Source of the DNA: Maribacter vaceletii
Lineage (GTDB): Bacteria; Bacteroidota; Bacteroidia; Flavobacteriales; Flavobacteriaceae
Direction: 5' to 3'
Assembly (NCBI RefSeq): GCF_003634105.1
Contig: NZ_RBIQ01000013.1
Span: forward strand, 22,121 to 86,120
DNA: 64,000 nucleotides
Of this stretch, positions 35,851 through 45,643 are shown in pieces. Position 1 is the first letter of the stretch; the number at the start of each line of letters is the position of its first letter. The translations under genes and the position numbers were made by a program. Under the pieces are notes generated by a model, which ran no database searches, was not told the DNA's origin, and saw only the letters and a program-made list of their open reading frames with translations.

Positions 35851-36438
35851 ATGAGAAATTTATTTAATTTTTTAAGAAGCAAATCTTTTTTAATTCAAAT
35901 AGGATTGGCTTTAGTAGTTTCAATAGTTTTAATATTTGTAATGTTAAATTGGTTAAATAGTACCACCAATCATGGTGAGTTTGTGGAGGTGCCAGATTTT
36001 TCTAAAATGTCTGTTATGGATATGCGCAAGGCAGTAGAAGAAGCAGATTTGCGTTATGAGGTTTTAGATTCGGCAAATTATAATCCAGATTACCCAAGGT
36101 TTTCTATTATTGAGCAAAATCCGCAAGCAGGTAATAAGGTAAAAGAAAATAGAAAAATATATTTTACAGTAAACCCATCTGGTTACAAAAAAGTAACCAT
36201 TCCTAAAATTATACAGGTTACGCAAAGAAATGCTAAGTCTATGCTTAGGGCAGTAGGGTTAGATGTGCAGCGTGTAATTTATATAGATGAACTTGGTAAG
36301 GATATGGTGTATTCTATAAAGTATAAAGGAAAAGTAATTCATCCAGGAGATAAATTACCAAAAACTTCTAAAATAGAACTAATTTGTGGTAACGGAAAAA
36401 TATCCGATAGAGCACAAATTAAAGCAGATTCAGAATAA
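35851..36438 (+). CDS. Membrane-anchored PASTA-domain protein (no kinase)
   Basis: 195 residues from ATG 35851; an in-frame TTG at 35830 is less likely. One transmembrane helix (about 14-35) is followed by two PASTA domains outside the membrane, about 47-115 (FVEVPDFSKMSVMDMRKAV) and 118-190 (VTIPKIIQVTQRNAKSMLRA). PASTA domains bind muropeptides or beta-lactams and normally follow a Ser/Thr kinase or penicillin-binding protein; neither is here. It lies 5 bp before rluD and is divergent from ddl, so it belongs to a cell-wall context. A peptidoglycan-sensing or scaffold role is inference. Confidence 0.88.
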   Translation: MRNLFNFLRSKSFLIQIGLALVVSIVLIFVMLNWLNSTTNHGEFVEVPDFSKMSVMDMRKAVEEADLRYEVLDSANYNPDYPRFSIIEQNPQAGNKVKENRKIYFTVNPSGYKKVTIPKIIQVTQRNAKSMLRAVGLDVQRVIYIDELGKDMVYSIKYKGKVIHPGDKLPKTSKIELICGNGKISDRAQIKADSE

Positions 36439-36443
36439 AATAT

Positions 36444-37472
36444 ATGTTACCATTAGAAGAGGGGCCAGAGCCAAATGAAGAGGAGCTTTATGAACACCAT
36501 AAAGTTGTAGCATCTAAGGGTCAAATACCTTTACGGGTAGATAAGTTCTTAATGAATTTTATTGAAAATGCTACACGTAATAAAATTCAGCAATCTGCAA
36601 AAGGAGGCCATATTTGGGTAAATGGTAAAGTAGTTAAGCAAAATTATAAAGTAAAAGCTGGTGATGAGGTAAAGGTACTTTTTGAACATCCGCCACATGA
36701 GTTTTTATTAGTACCAGAGAATATTCCTTTAGATATTGTTTATGAGGATGATGTACTCATGGTGGTAAATAAACCAGCAGGAATGGTAGTGCACCCAGGT
36801 CATGGAAATTATTCTGGCACTCTAATAAATGCACTTATTTATCATGTAGATAATTTACCAGCAAATAGTAATGAGCGCCCTGGTTTAGTACATAGGATAG
36901 ATAAAGATACTTCTGGTCTTTTGGTTATAGCAAAGACAGAAGCTGCTATGACGCATTTATCTAAACAGTTTTTTAACAAAACTTCTGAAAGAGAATATGT
37001 TGCTTTAGTTTGGGGCAATATAGAAGAAGAGGAAGGTACTGTAGAAGGGCACGTAGGAAGGCATCCTAAGAACAGATTGCAAATGCATGTTTTTCCTGAT
37101 GGAGAGCAAGGAAAAGAGGCAGTTACCCATTATAAAGTTATAGAACGTTTAGGCTATGTTACCTTGGTTTCTTGTAAATTAGAAACAGGAAGAACCCATC
37201 AAATAAGAGTGCATATGAAACATATAGGGCATACACTTTTTAATGATGAGCGTTACGGAGGCGAAAAAATATTAAAAGGAACCACCTTTACTAAATACAA
37301 ACAATTTGTAGAAAATGCTTTTAAAATATTGCCAAGACAGGCATTACATGCAAAAACTTTAGGATTTGTACACCCAGTTACAGGAGAAAAAATGAATTTT
37401 GATTCTGAAATTCCAGAAGATATTGCAAATTGTATAGAAAAATGGAGGCAATACACCAAGCATAGTCAATAG
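36444..37472 (+). CDS. rluD: RluA/RluD-family 23S rRNA pseudouridine synthase
   Basis: 342 residues. An N-terminal S4 RNA-binding domain (about 28-90, PLRVDKFLMNFIENATRNKI) is followed by the RluA catalytic domain with VVHPGHGNYSGTLINAL and the active-site RPGLVHRIDKDTSGLLVIAK (Asp near 153). LETGRTHQIRVHMKHIGH and QALHAKTLGFVHPVTGEKM are C-terminal signatures. The domain order suits RluD, which modifies helix 69 of 23S rRNA, but RluA-type paralogues are hard to tell apart. It is in one unit with the PASTA gene (5 bp apart). Confidence 0.9.
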   Translation: MLPLEEGPEPNEEELYEHHKVVASKGQIPLRVDKFLMNFIENATRNKIQQSAKGGHIWVNGKVVKQNYKVKAGDEVKVLFEHPPHEFLLVPENIPLDIVYEDDVLMVVNKPAGMVVHPGHGNYSGTLINALIYHVDNLPANSNERPGLVHRIDKDTSGLLVIAKTEAAMTHLSKQFFNKTSEREYVALVWGNIEEEEGTVEGHVGRHPKNRLQMHVFPDGEQGKEAVTHYKVIERLGYVTLVSCKLETGRTHQIRVHMKHIGHTLFNDERYGGEKILKGTTFTKYKQFVENAFKILPRQALHAKTLGFVHPVTGEKMNFDSEIPEDIANCIEKWRQYTKHSQ

Positions 37473-37567
37473 TATAAGTTTCTTTATTACTGTTATTGAT
37501 AAGTCTTTTTAAATGAGATTGTAAATCCAGTAAATCCTTTTTATTTTTATACTCTAATTGCAAGAAA

Positions 37568-38329
37568 ATGAAAATTGTTATTTCTCCAGCAAAGTCTTTA
37601 GATTTTGATAGTAAATTACCAACAGAAAGGTTTACACAGCCAAAGTTTATAGAACAGGCAGTAAAGCTAAATACCATTTTGGCTAAGAAAAAGCCTAAAG
37701 ATTTATCCGAATTAATGCATATTTCAGATAAATTGGCGCAATTAAATTGGCAAAGGAACCAAGATTTTACAGTTCCTTTTACAAAAGAAAATGCAAGACC
37801 TGCAGTTTATGCTTTTAGTGGCGATGTATACCAAGGGTTAGATGCTTATTCTTTAAAAGAAGATACGTTAGATGTACTTCAAAATTCTCTAAGAATATTG
37901 TCTGGACAATATGGTATTCTTAAACCACTAGATTTAATGCAAGCTTACCGTTTAGAAATGGGGACTAAGTTAAAAATAGGCCGTAAAGCTAATTTATATG
38001 AGTTTTGGAAAAAAGAACTTACCAACCACCTTAATTCCGAGCTAGAAGAAGGAGAACTTTTTGTGAATTTAGCAAGTAACGAGTATTTTTCTGCAATAGA
38101 TACTAAAGTTTTAAAAGCTCCAGTAATAACCCCAATTTTTAAAGATTGGAAAAATGATAAACTTAAGATAATTAGTTTTTTTGCAAAAAAGGCAAGAGGT
38201 TCTATGGTTCGTTATATTGTAGACTCTAACGCTACTACTTTAGAAGATATAAAAGGTTTTAATTTAGACGATTACCAATTTAGTAAGGAGCATACTCTTA
38301 AAGAGAACGAGCCAGTTTTTATACGATAA
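37568..38329 (+). CDS. yaaA: Peroxide stress protein YaaA
   Basis: 253 residues, a full-length member of the DUF328/UPF0246 family. It starts with [17 protein letters not shown] and contains [40 protein letters not shown] and [17 protein letters not shown]. In E. coli YaaA lowers free iron during peroxide stress and binds DNA. Here it is a single gene between rluD and a small lipoprotein gene. Confidence 0.94.
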   Translation: MKIVISPAKSLDFDSKLPTERFTQPKFIEQAVKLNTILAKKKPKDLSELMHISDKLAQLNWQRNQDFTVPFTKENARPAVYAFSGDVYQGLDAYSLKEDTLDVLQNSLRILSGQYGILKPLDLMQAYRLEMGTKLKIGRKANLYEFWKKELTNHLNSELEEGELFVNLASNEYFSAIDTKVLKAPVITPIFKDWKNDKLKIISFFAKKARGSMVRYIVDSNATTLEDIKGFNLDDYQFSKEHTLKENEPVFIR

Positions 38330-38380
38330 AATATATTTTTTCTTCTGTCGTTTTCCTATGTATAGGATAAATTTATTAGT

Positions 38381-38746
38381 ATGAAAAAGCAAATTGTATT
38401 TCTGGTTTTAGTTTTTATAGCAATAGTAGGTTGTACAGATAGGGATGATAATGTATCAAAAGTAAATCTTAGAATTAAAAATACAAGTACTGTAAATTTT
38501 GATGAGGTTACAGTTGTGTCTAGTGAAAATGTGTATAGTAATATTGCTGTAGATGCCTATTCAGATTATTTAGAGTTTGATGAATTATATTCTTACGCCT
38601 ATGTGCAAATTTTAGCAGATGGGGAGACCTACACTTTACAACCCATAGATTTTGTTGGTGAAACACCTTTGGCAGTAGGATTTTACACCTATGAATTGGG
38701 TATTGATCAAACAGGAAACGTAGTTTTAGTCTTAAAAACGGATTAA
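38381..38746 (+). CDS. Hypothetical lipoprotein
   Basis: 121 residues. The lipoprotein signal ends at FIAIVGC (Cys18) followed by TDRDD, the acidic residues common in surface-exposed Bacteroidota lipoproteins. The remaining ~100 residues are rich in beta strands (VNLRIKNTSTVNFDEVTVVS). I do not recognise the family. It stands alone, 51 bp after yaaA and 171 bp before pyc. Confidence 0.7.
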   Translation: MKKQIVFLVLVFIAIVGCTDRDDNVSKVNLRIKNTSTVNFDEVTVVSSENVYSNIAVDAYSDYLEFDELYSYAYVQILADGETYTLQPIDFVGETPLAVGFYTYELGIDQTGNVVLVLKTD

Positions 38747-38872
38747 CAAATTTTCAGTAAAAAATACTTTAAATTTTATTTTTCACTAAAAAATCTATAA
38801 TTACTTAGGAATTGCAATAAAATTGTTAAGAATTTTAGACATATCATATTATTATACCATCGCAAAAAACAG

Positions 38873-38880
38873 TAATTTTG
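38873..38880 (+). promoter_or_regulatory. Candidate -7 box for pyc
   Basis: TAATTTTG matches TAnnTTTG, 37 bases before the GTG start of pyruvate carboxylase. No clear -33 element at the expected spacing. Confidence 0.35.
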
Positions 38881-38917
38881 ATTTTAGTACTAACTATTAA
38901 TTAAAATCATAATTACT

Positions 38918-41900
38918 GTGAAAATCAATACCGTTTTAGTTGCAAATAGGGGAGAAATAGCAATACGTATTTTTAGAGCTTGTGTAGAAATAGGTATTAA
39001 AACTGTTGGTATTTATACCTATGAAGACCGTTATTCCTTGCATAGATATAAGGCAGATGAATGTTATCAAATAGGGGAAGACAACGAGCCTTTAAAACCT
39101 TATTTAGATATTGATGCTATTATAAAAGTTGCAAAAGAAAATGGTGTAGACGCTATTCATCCAGGATATGGTTTTCTTTCTGAAAATGCAGATTTTGCTC
39201 AAAAATGTGAAGACAATGGTATAAAATTTATTGGTCCTAAAGTTTCTGTATTAAAGGCATTAGGAGATAAAATTACGGCAAAAGAAGTAGCAGTTGCGAA
39301 TAATATACCTATTATTCAAAGTAGCGATAAGGATTTAACAACAGTAGAAATTGCAATTGCTGAAGCAAATAGAATAGGATATCCTATAATGTTAAAAGCA
39401 GCCTCTGGAGGCGGCGGTCGTGGTATGCGCGTTATTCGTACCGAAGCAGATTTAAAAAAGGCTTTTCCAGAAGCACGAAGAGAATCGCTCAATGCTTTTG
39501 GTGATGACACGGTTTTTCTAGAAAAATTTGTAGAAAATCCAAAACATATTGAGATTCAAATTGTAGCAGATGAACATGGGAATATGGTGCATTTGTTTGA
39601 GCGAGATTGCTCGGTACAAAGACGATACCAAAAAGTTATAGAGTTTGCCCCTTCTTTAGGATTACCACAAGAAACAAAAGATAGTTTATACACCTATGCA
39701 CAAGATATTTGTAAAGCAGTAAACTATAATAACATTGGTACGGTAGAGTTTTTGGTAGATGATGATGGTAGTATTTATTTTATAGAAGTAAACCCAAGAG
39801 TACAAGTAGAGCATACTGTAACCGAAATGGTTACGAATATAGACCTTATAAAAACACAAATTTTTATTGCTGGCGGTTATAAATTGGCCGACAAGCAAAT
39901 AAAAATAGAAAATCAAGAATCGGTAACAATTTCTGGGTATGCGCTGCAATGTAGAATTACTACAGAAGACCCAGCAAATGATTTTAAACCAGATTATGGT
40001 ATAGTAACAACTTATCGTAGTGCATCTGGTTTTGGTATTCGTTTAGATGCAGGTAGTGTGTATCAAGGAGTTGCAATATCCCCTTTCTTTGATTCTATGT
40101 TGGTAAAAGCATCGGCAAGGAGTAGAACTTTAGATGGTTCTTGTCGTAAGATGATAAGAGCTTTAGCAGAGTTTAGAATCCGTGGTGTAAAAACAAACAT
40201 TGCCTTTTTAAATAATATTTTACAGCATCCTACTTTTAGAAATGGAGATGTTACGGTTAATTTTATTCAGAACGAGCCAAAGTTATTTGAGTTTATAGAA
40301 CCAAAAAACCGTGTAAATAAATTAATTCAATTTTTAGGAGATACTATTGTTAATGGTAATCCTGATGTAAAAAAATTCAATCCTAATCATGTTTTTTCTA
40401 AACCTATAGTTCCTTCTTTCCCAAAGAATGTAGATTATACAAAAGGAACCAAAGATTTGCTAACAGAATTAGGACCAGATAAATTTTCGCAGTGGTTAAA
40501 AAATGAAAAGAAAGTTCATTTTACAGACACTACAATGAGAGATGCGCATCAAAGTTTGTTGGCAACAAGAATGCGTACTATAGATATGCTTAAGGTTGCA
40601 GAAGGTTTTGCAAAAAACCATCCAGAAATTTTTAGTATGGAAGTTTGGGGAGGTGCTACTTTTGATGTTTGTTTACGTTTCCTACAAGAAAATCCTTGGG
40701 AGCGTTTAGCATTATTACGTAAAGCAATGCCAAACGTGTTACTACAAATGTTAATTAGAGGTTCTAATGGTGTAGGTTATAAAGCATATCCAGATAATTT
40801 AATAGGCGAATTTGTAGAAAAATCTTGGGAAACAGGGGTAGATGTATTCCGTATTTTTGATTCTCTAAACTGGATGCAATCTTTAGCACCATGTATAGAG
40901 CATGTTCGTACAAGAACTGGTGGCTTGGCAGAAGGTTCTATTTGTTATACAGGAGATATCCTAGACCCATCTAAAACAAAATACAACCTAAAATACTATG
41001 TGCAATTAGCAAAAGATATAGAAAATGCAGGAGCACATATTTTAGGAGTAAAAGATATGGCTGGTTTGCTTAAACCAAATGCTGCTTATGAGTTAATTGG
41101 TACTTTAAAATCCGAGATTAATATTCCTATTCATTTACACACGCACGATACTTCTTCTACCCAAGCCGCAATGTATTTAAAAGCTATAGAAGCAGGGGTA
41201 GATGTGGTAGATGTTGCTTTAGGAGGTTTGTCTGGATTAACATCGCAGCCAAACTTTAACTCGGTAATGGAAATGTTGCGTTTTCATGAAAGAGAAAATA
41301 TATTAAATGCAGAAAAACTTGCAGAATATTCTAATTACTGGGAAACGGTACGTAATTACTACTATACGTTTGAGTCTGGATTAAAATCTGGTACAGGAGA
41401 AGTGTATAAGCATGAAATTCCTGGCGGACAATATTCTAACCTAAAAGGGCAAGCAATTGCATTAGGTTTAGAGGATAAATTTCCAGAAGTAACCAAAATG
41501 TACGGCGAGGTAAATACCATGTTTGGCGATATTGTAAAAGTAACCCCAAGCTCAAAGGTAGTTGGCGATATGGCGCAGTATATGATAAGTAATAGCCTAA
41601 CAGTGCAAGATGTTTTAGAAAGGGGAGAAGATATTTCGTTCCCAGAATCGGTAAAGAATTTCTTTCGAGGAGATTTAGGCCAACCAGTTGGTGGTTTTCC
41701 TAAAAAACTTCAGAAAATAGTTCTTAAAGATGAAAAACCATATACCGAAAGACCAAATGCACATTTAGAGCCGGTAGATTTTGAAAAAGAATTTAAAGCC
41801 TTTAAGCGTAAATTTAAAAAAGGAATGGGTAGAGATTTAGAAATGACCGATTTCTTATCCTATAAGTTATATCCAAAAGTATTTACAGACGCTTATAATA

Positions 41901-42370
41901 ACCATGTTAAATACGGTAATGTTGTAAACATACCTACCAAAAACTTTTTCTATGGCATGGAAGTAGGAGAAGAGATAATGGTAGAGTTAGATCAAGGTAA
42001 AAAAGTACTCATTTCTTTAATGCTAAAAGGAGAACCAGATGAGGCGGGTAATGTTAGTATTTTCTTTAAGATAAATGGGCAGTTACGTAATGTGTTGGTA
42101 AAAAACACATCGGTAAAAGTAGAGAAGGTAGAGAATAAAAAAGCCGATATTTCTAATGCTAAAGAAATAGGAGCACCATTACAAGGATTATTATCTAGTG
42201 TATTAGTAAAGAAGGGAGAAGCGGTAAAAAGAAACCAGCCTTTATTTATTATAGAAGCCATGAAAATGGAAACTTCGGTTACTGCAACTGCAGATGGTGT
42301 GGTAGATAGAATCATTTTAAACGGCGGTTCATTAGTAAATTCTGAAGATTTGGTGGTAGTTCTTAAATAA
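38918..42370 (+). CDS. pyc: Pyruvate carboxylase
   Basis: 1150 residues, GTG start just before VLVANRGEIAIRIFRA, the normal N-terminus. Biotin carboxylase domain (about 1-455: HPGYGFLSENADFA, KAASGGGGRGMRV, EVNPRVQVEHTVTE). Carboxyltransferase domain (about 530-800: FTDTTMRDAHQSLLATRMR, IHLHTHDTSSTQAAM with metal-binding His residues). Biotin carrier domain at the end with IEAMKMETS (Lys near 1117). It makes oxaloacetate from pyruvate, bicarbonate and ATP. BirA (27623) would load its biotin. It is followed by a terminator and then PEP carboxylase, a second oxaloacetate-forming enzyme. Confidence 0.97.
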   Translation: MKINTVLVANRGEIAIRIFRACVEIGIKTVGIYTYEDRYSLHRYKADECYQIGEDNEPLKPYLDIDAIIKVAKENGVDAIHPGYGFLSENADFAQKCEDNGIKFIGPKVSVLKALGDKITAKEVAVANNIPIIQSSDKDLTTVEIAIAEANRIGYPIMLKAASGGGGRGMRVIRTEADLKKAFPEARRESLNAFGDDTVFLEKFVENPKHIEIQIVADEHGNMVHLFERDCSVQRRYQKVIEFAPSLGLPQETKDSLYTYAQDICKAVNYNNIGTVEFLVDDDGSIYFIEVNPRVQVEHTVTEMVTNIDLIKTQIFIAGGYKLADKQIKIENQESVTISGYALQCRITTEDPANDFKPDYGIVTTYRSASGFGIRLDAGSVYQGVAISPFFDSMLVKASARSRTLDGSCRKMIRALAEFRIRGVKTNIAFLNNILQHPTFRNGDVTVNFIQNEPKLFEFIEPKNRVNKLIQFLGDTIVNGNPDVKKFNPNHVFSKPIVPSFPKNVDYTKGTKDLLTELGPDKFSQWLKNEKKVHFTDTTMRDAHQSLLATRMRTIDMLKVAEGFAKNHPEIFSMEVWGGATFDVCLRFLQENPWERLALLRKAMPNVLLQMLIRGSNGVGYKAYPDNLIGEFVEKSWETGVDVFRIFDSLNWMQSLAPCIEHVRTRTGGLAEGSICYTGDILDPSKTKYNLKYYVQLAKDIENAGAHILGVKDMAGLLKPNAAYELIGTLKSEINIPIHLHTHDTSSTQAAMYLKAIEAGVDVVDVALGGLSGLTSQPNFNSVMEMLRFHERENILNAEKLAEYSNYWETVRNYYYTFESGLKSGTGEVYKHEIPGGQYSNLKGQAIALGLEDKFPEVTKMYGEVNTMFGDIVKVTPSSKVVGDMAQYMISNSLTVQDVLERGEDISFPESVKNFFRGDLGQPVGGFPKKLQKIVLKDEKPYTERPNAHLEPVDFEKEFKAFKRKFKKGMGRDLEMTDFLSYKLYPKVFTDAYNNHVKYGNVVNIPTKNFFYGMEVGEEIMVELDQGKKVLISLMLKGEPDEAGNVSIFFKINGQLRNVLVKNTSVKVEKVENKKADISNAKEIGAPLQGLLSSVLVKKGEAVKRNQPLFIIEAMKMETSVTATADGVVDRIILNGGSLVNSEDLVVVLK

Positions 42371-42394
42371 AATGTAAAAAAAATAATGAATTAA

Positions 42395-42429
42395 ACCCCT
42401 TTTGTTACTAATACAAAAGGGTTTTTTTT
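42395..42429 (+). terminator. Terminator after pyc
   Basis: Stem CCCTTTTGT (42397-42405) / ACAAAAGGG (42413-42421), followed by eight T residues: a textbook intrinsic terminator between pyc and ppc. Confidence 0.85.
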
Positions 42430-42496
42430 GTCCAAAAAGCTTTGGTATTTTTACTTTTTCAAAACCTATATAAACATTGGCAAGAAATAAAATAGT

Positions 42497-45043
42497 ATGA
42501 AACAAACACCAAGGCTAGAGGAATTTAAAAAATCGGTCACCAATAGATTTAATGTCTATAATAGCCTGTTTTTAAATTTACCTTACCGCAACATAGAGAA
42601 TGTAGGAATGGTAATTCCTTTAATGTTAGACCAGTGTCAAAAAGGACTTAAATCAGGGAAAAACCCAAAAGAAATTTTAGAAGGTTTTTTTGAGAATTAT
42701 GTAGATATAAAATCCGAAAAAGATAGGATAGATTTTATGTTCCGCATCATACAATACGTAGAACGTCAAGTGGTGTTGTATGATAGTGTAGAAGATGCCG
42801 CATTTCCAAAATTATCGGAACATAGTAGCAACCTTACTATTAAAGACTATTTTGAGCTTGTAGACAAGAATAAGAGTTGGGATAAAATAGCAGAACAATT
42901 ATCTACTTTTAGTTCTAGATTAGTTTTAACGGCACACCCTACACAATTTTATACGCCAGCAATATTAGATATTATATCAAAATTAAGAACATTAATTTTA
43001 GAAGATAATATAGATGATATTGATGTTACCTTACAGCAATTAGGACTTACATCGCTTATAAATTCTAAAAAACCCACTCCTTTAGATGAGGCTAAGAATA
43101 TTATTTACATTCTTAGAAATGTGTATTATGATGCAGTTGGGGAATTGTATGCCTACTTAAGAAAGAATATTAAGAACGCCGAGTTTGAAAACTACGATAT
43201 CATAAAATTAGGTTTTTGGCCAGGAGGAGACCGTGATGGAAACCCTTTTGTAACGGCAGATATTACTAGTGATGTTGCAGATGAGTTACGTGTAACTTTA
43301 ATGAAATGTTATTATAATGATTTAAAGAAATTGCAGAAAAAGTTAACCTTTGGTCCTGTTCAAGATTCTATTGCAGAGCTAAGAGCAAACTTGTATACAG
43401 CCATGTTTAACCCTAAAAAACATGTTGGTTACGCAGCTATTATTGGTCCTTTAGAAAAAATAAGAACCATTTTAATAGAAAAATTCCATGGGTTGTATTT
43501 AGCAGATTTAGATTACTTTATGGATAAAGTAAAAATCTTTAAAACGCACTTTGCTACCTTAGATGTTAGGCAAGATCATAGTATACATACCAAAGTAGTA
43601 GAAACAATATTAAAGCAAAACGGCTTAATAAAAGAAGACCTTTCTGAGTTATCTGAAGATGAATTAGTAGATCTGTTATTACATAAAGATTTACAATTAA
43701 AAGCGGAAGATTTTGAAGAAGGTATTGTACAAGATACTATTAAGAATATTGGCCAATTAAAAGCAATACAAGAGAAAAACGGTCAAGAAGGGTGTACAAG
43801 ATATATTATAAGTAATTCTGAAGATATATTCTCAGTCCTTTTTGTTTTTGGTTTATTTAGATGGTGTGGTTGGGATTCTAAAGAAATTACTTTTGATATA
43901 GTACCACTTTTCGAAACCATGAATGGTATGGATACTTCAGAAGATACGATGCAAAAATTATTTAGCATACCAGAATATATGGCGCATGTAAATCAAAGAA
44001 GCAAAAAGCATACTATAATGCTTGGTTTCTCTGATGGTACAAAAGATGGTGGTTATTTAAAAGCAAACTGGTCTATTATAAAAACTAAAGAAAGCCTTTC
44101 TGGAGTATGTGCTAAACATAATGTAAAAGCCATATTTTTTGATGGTCGTGGTGGCCCACCAGCACGTGGAGGCGGAAAAACACATCGTTTCTATGCAGCA
44201 CAAACTAAAGACATTGCAAACAATGAGATACAATTAACTATTCAGGGGCAAACTATAACTAGTACGTATGGTACCAAAGAACAGTTTATGAATAATTGCG
44301 AGCAGTTATTAACGGCAGGATTGTCTAATAATTTCTTTGGAGACAAGAATGTAATTTCTAAAGACCAAAGAGGATTAATAGAAGAACTTTCAGAACTTAG
44401 TTTCTCTAAGTATGATGCTTTAAAGCACCATGATAAGTTTATGCCGTACTTAGAAAATAGAAGTACGCTTAAATATTATACCAAAGCAAATATTGGTAGC
44501 CGACCAGGAAAAAGAGGAAACAAAGCAAAATTAGAATTGTCAGATTTACGTGCCATTTCTTTTGTTGGGTCTTGGAGCCAGTTAAAGCAAAACGTACCAG
44601 GTTACTTTGGTTTAGGAACAGCAATAAAAGCTATGAAAGACCAAGGTAGGCTAGAAGAGGTTAAAGCATTATACAGAGATGTTCCTGTATTTAGAGCTTT
44701 AATGTCTAATAGTATGATGTCGCTTTCTAAATGTTATTTTGAGCTTACTAGCTACATGAAAGAAGATGAGGAATATGGAGATTTCTGGATGATTCTTTTA
44801 AACGAGTATAACTTATCTAAAGAAATGTTATTGCTAGTATCGGAGTCTAAAATCTTAATGGAGAAAGAGGCTGTTTCTAGAGAGTCTATTAAAATTAGAG
44901 AGAATATTGTATTACCATTATTGGTAATACAACAATATGCCCTACAGAAAATAGGTGCAGACTCTTCTTTTAAAGAATTATATGAGAAGATTGTAACACG
45001 TTCTCTTTACGGTAATATTAATGCCAGTCGTAACTCAGCATAA
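42497..45043 (+). CDS. ppc: Phosphoenolpyruvate carboxylase, divergent type
   Basis: 848 residues, near the usual bacterial length. The catalytic His motif is VLTAHPTQ (near 145; usual form TAHPTE), then GFWPGGDRDGNPFVT (about 240-254), LDVRQDHSIH, FFDGRGGPPARGGG (near 548; usual form FHGRGGSxGRGG) and IGSRPGKRG. The C-terminus is NASRNSA, where most PEPCs end in [RQ]NTG; the Asn that binds the aspartate inhibitor in E. coli is kept. It carboxylates PEP to oxaloacetate. It is separated from pyc by a terminator, so each can be controlled on its own. Confidence 0.93.
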   Translation: MKQTPRLEEFKKSVTNRFNVYNSLFLNLPYRNIENVGMVIPLMLDQCQKGLKSGKNPKEILEGFFENYVDIKSEKDRIDFMFRIIQYVERQVVLYDSVEDAAFPKLSEHSSNLTIKDYFELVDKNKSWDKIAEQLSTFSSRLVLTAHPTQFYTPAILDIISKLRTLILEDNIDDIDVTLQQLGLTSLINSKKPTPLDEAKNIIYILRNVYYDAVGELYAYLRKNIKNAEFENYDIIKLGFWPGGDRDGNPFVTADITSDVADELRVTLMKCYYNDLKKLQKKLTFGPVQDSIAELRANLYTAMFNPKKHVGYAAIIGPLEKIRTILIEKFHGLYLADLDYFMDKVKIFKTHFATLDVRQDHSIHTKVVETILKQNGLIKEDLSELSEDELVDLLLHKDLQLKAEDFEEGIVQDTIKNIGQLKAIQEKNGQEGCTRYIISNSEDIFSVLFVFGLFRWCGWDSKEITFDIVPLFETMNGMDTSEDTMQKLFSIPEYMAHVNQRSKKHTIMLGFSDGTKDGGYLKANWSIIKTKESLSGVCAKHNVKAIFFDGRGGPPARGGGKTHRFYAAQTKDIANNEIQLTIQGQTITSTYGTKEQFMNNCEQLLTAGLSNNFFGDKNVISKDQRGLIEELSELSFSKYDALKHHDKFMPYLENRSTLKYYTKANIGSRPGKRGNKAKLELSDLRAISFVGSWSQLKQNVPGYFGLGTAIKAMKDQGRLEEVKALYRDVPVFRALMSNSMMSLSKCYFELTSYMKEDEEYGDFWMILLNEYNLSKEMLLLVSESKILMEKEAVSRESIKIRENIVLPLLVIQQYALQKIGADSSFKELYEKIVTRSLYGNINASRNSA

Positions 45044-45064
45044 GAGAATACAATTTAATATAAG

Positions 45065-45100
45065 AACACCCTTTTTAGTTTTACACTAAAGAGGGTGTTT
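45065..45100 (+). terminator. Terminator after ppc
   Basis: Stem AACACCC (45065-45071) / GGGTGTT (45093-45099), extended by an inner TTTAGT/ACTAAA pairing, then a TTTTG-TTTT tract. It lies 22 bp after the ppc stop. Confidence 0.75.
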
Positions 45101-45289
45101 TGTTTTAAAAAAAATGTTTCTACCTTAGGGTTATGCAACACTATTAAATTTTAGATATATTGGCATTTGCCATAGTTACGCCAATAAAAAAACAGCTATT
45201 TAGTTCTATTATTTTATTAAAAACAAAGCTATTGTGGAGGACATTTAGTTGTGGAATAAAATAATTACTATATGCTTTAAGGTTATAAA

Positions 45290-45523
45290 ATGAAGAAAAA
45301 AACAAAGTATACTATTATAAGATTTATAGGATTATTTATTGCTTATATACTAATTAGGTTTCTTCTTCATTATTTATTTGAAGACTTAAGTACCCTATAT
45401 ATAAGAATAATTTCTTTTGTTTTAGCTACGTTGCTAGTACCTAAAATTAAAACTTACGAAAGCCAAATGGGAACACAATTACAATTAAAATGGTTTTTTT
45501 GGAAAAAGCCTGTAAGTCTATAA
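45290..45523 (+). CDS. Small membrane protein of unknown function
   Basis: 77 residues. There is a basic N-terminus (MKKKTKYT), a hydrophobic segment at about 10-29 and a second at about 35-53, then a short basic/aromatic tail (LKWFFWKKP). Two transmembrane helices are likely with both ends inside. I do not recognise a family. The gene is isolated between ppc and the DinB-family gene. Confidence 0.6.
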   Translation: MKKKTKYTIIRFIGLFIAYILIRFLLHYLFEDLSTLYIRIISFVLATLLVPKIKTYESQMGTQLQLKWFFWKKPVSL

Positions 45524-45643
45524 AAGGTATAAATATTTCTTATTGGTTTTATTAAAATAGTAGGGTAGAAGCCTATTAAAAATGTAATTTTTTTTGTTAT
45601 TTTATAATTAGTTGCGCTTTTATAGAATTAAAAAATAGCTACT

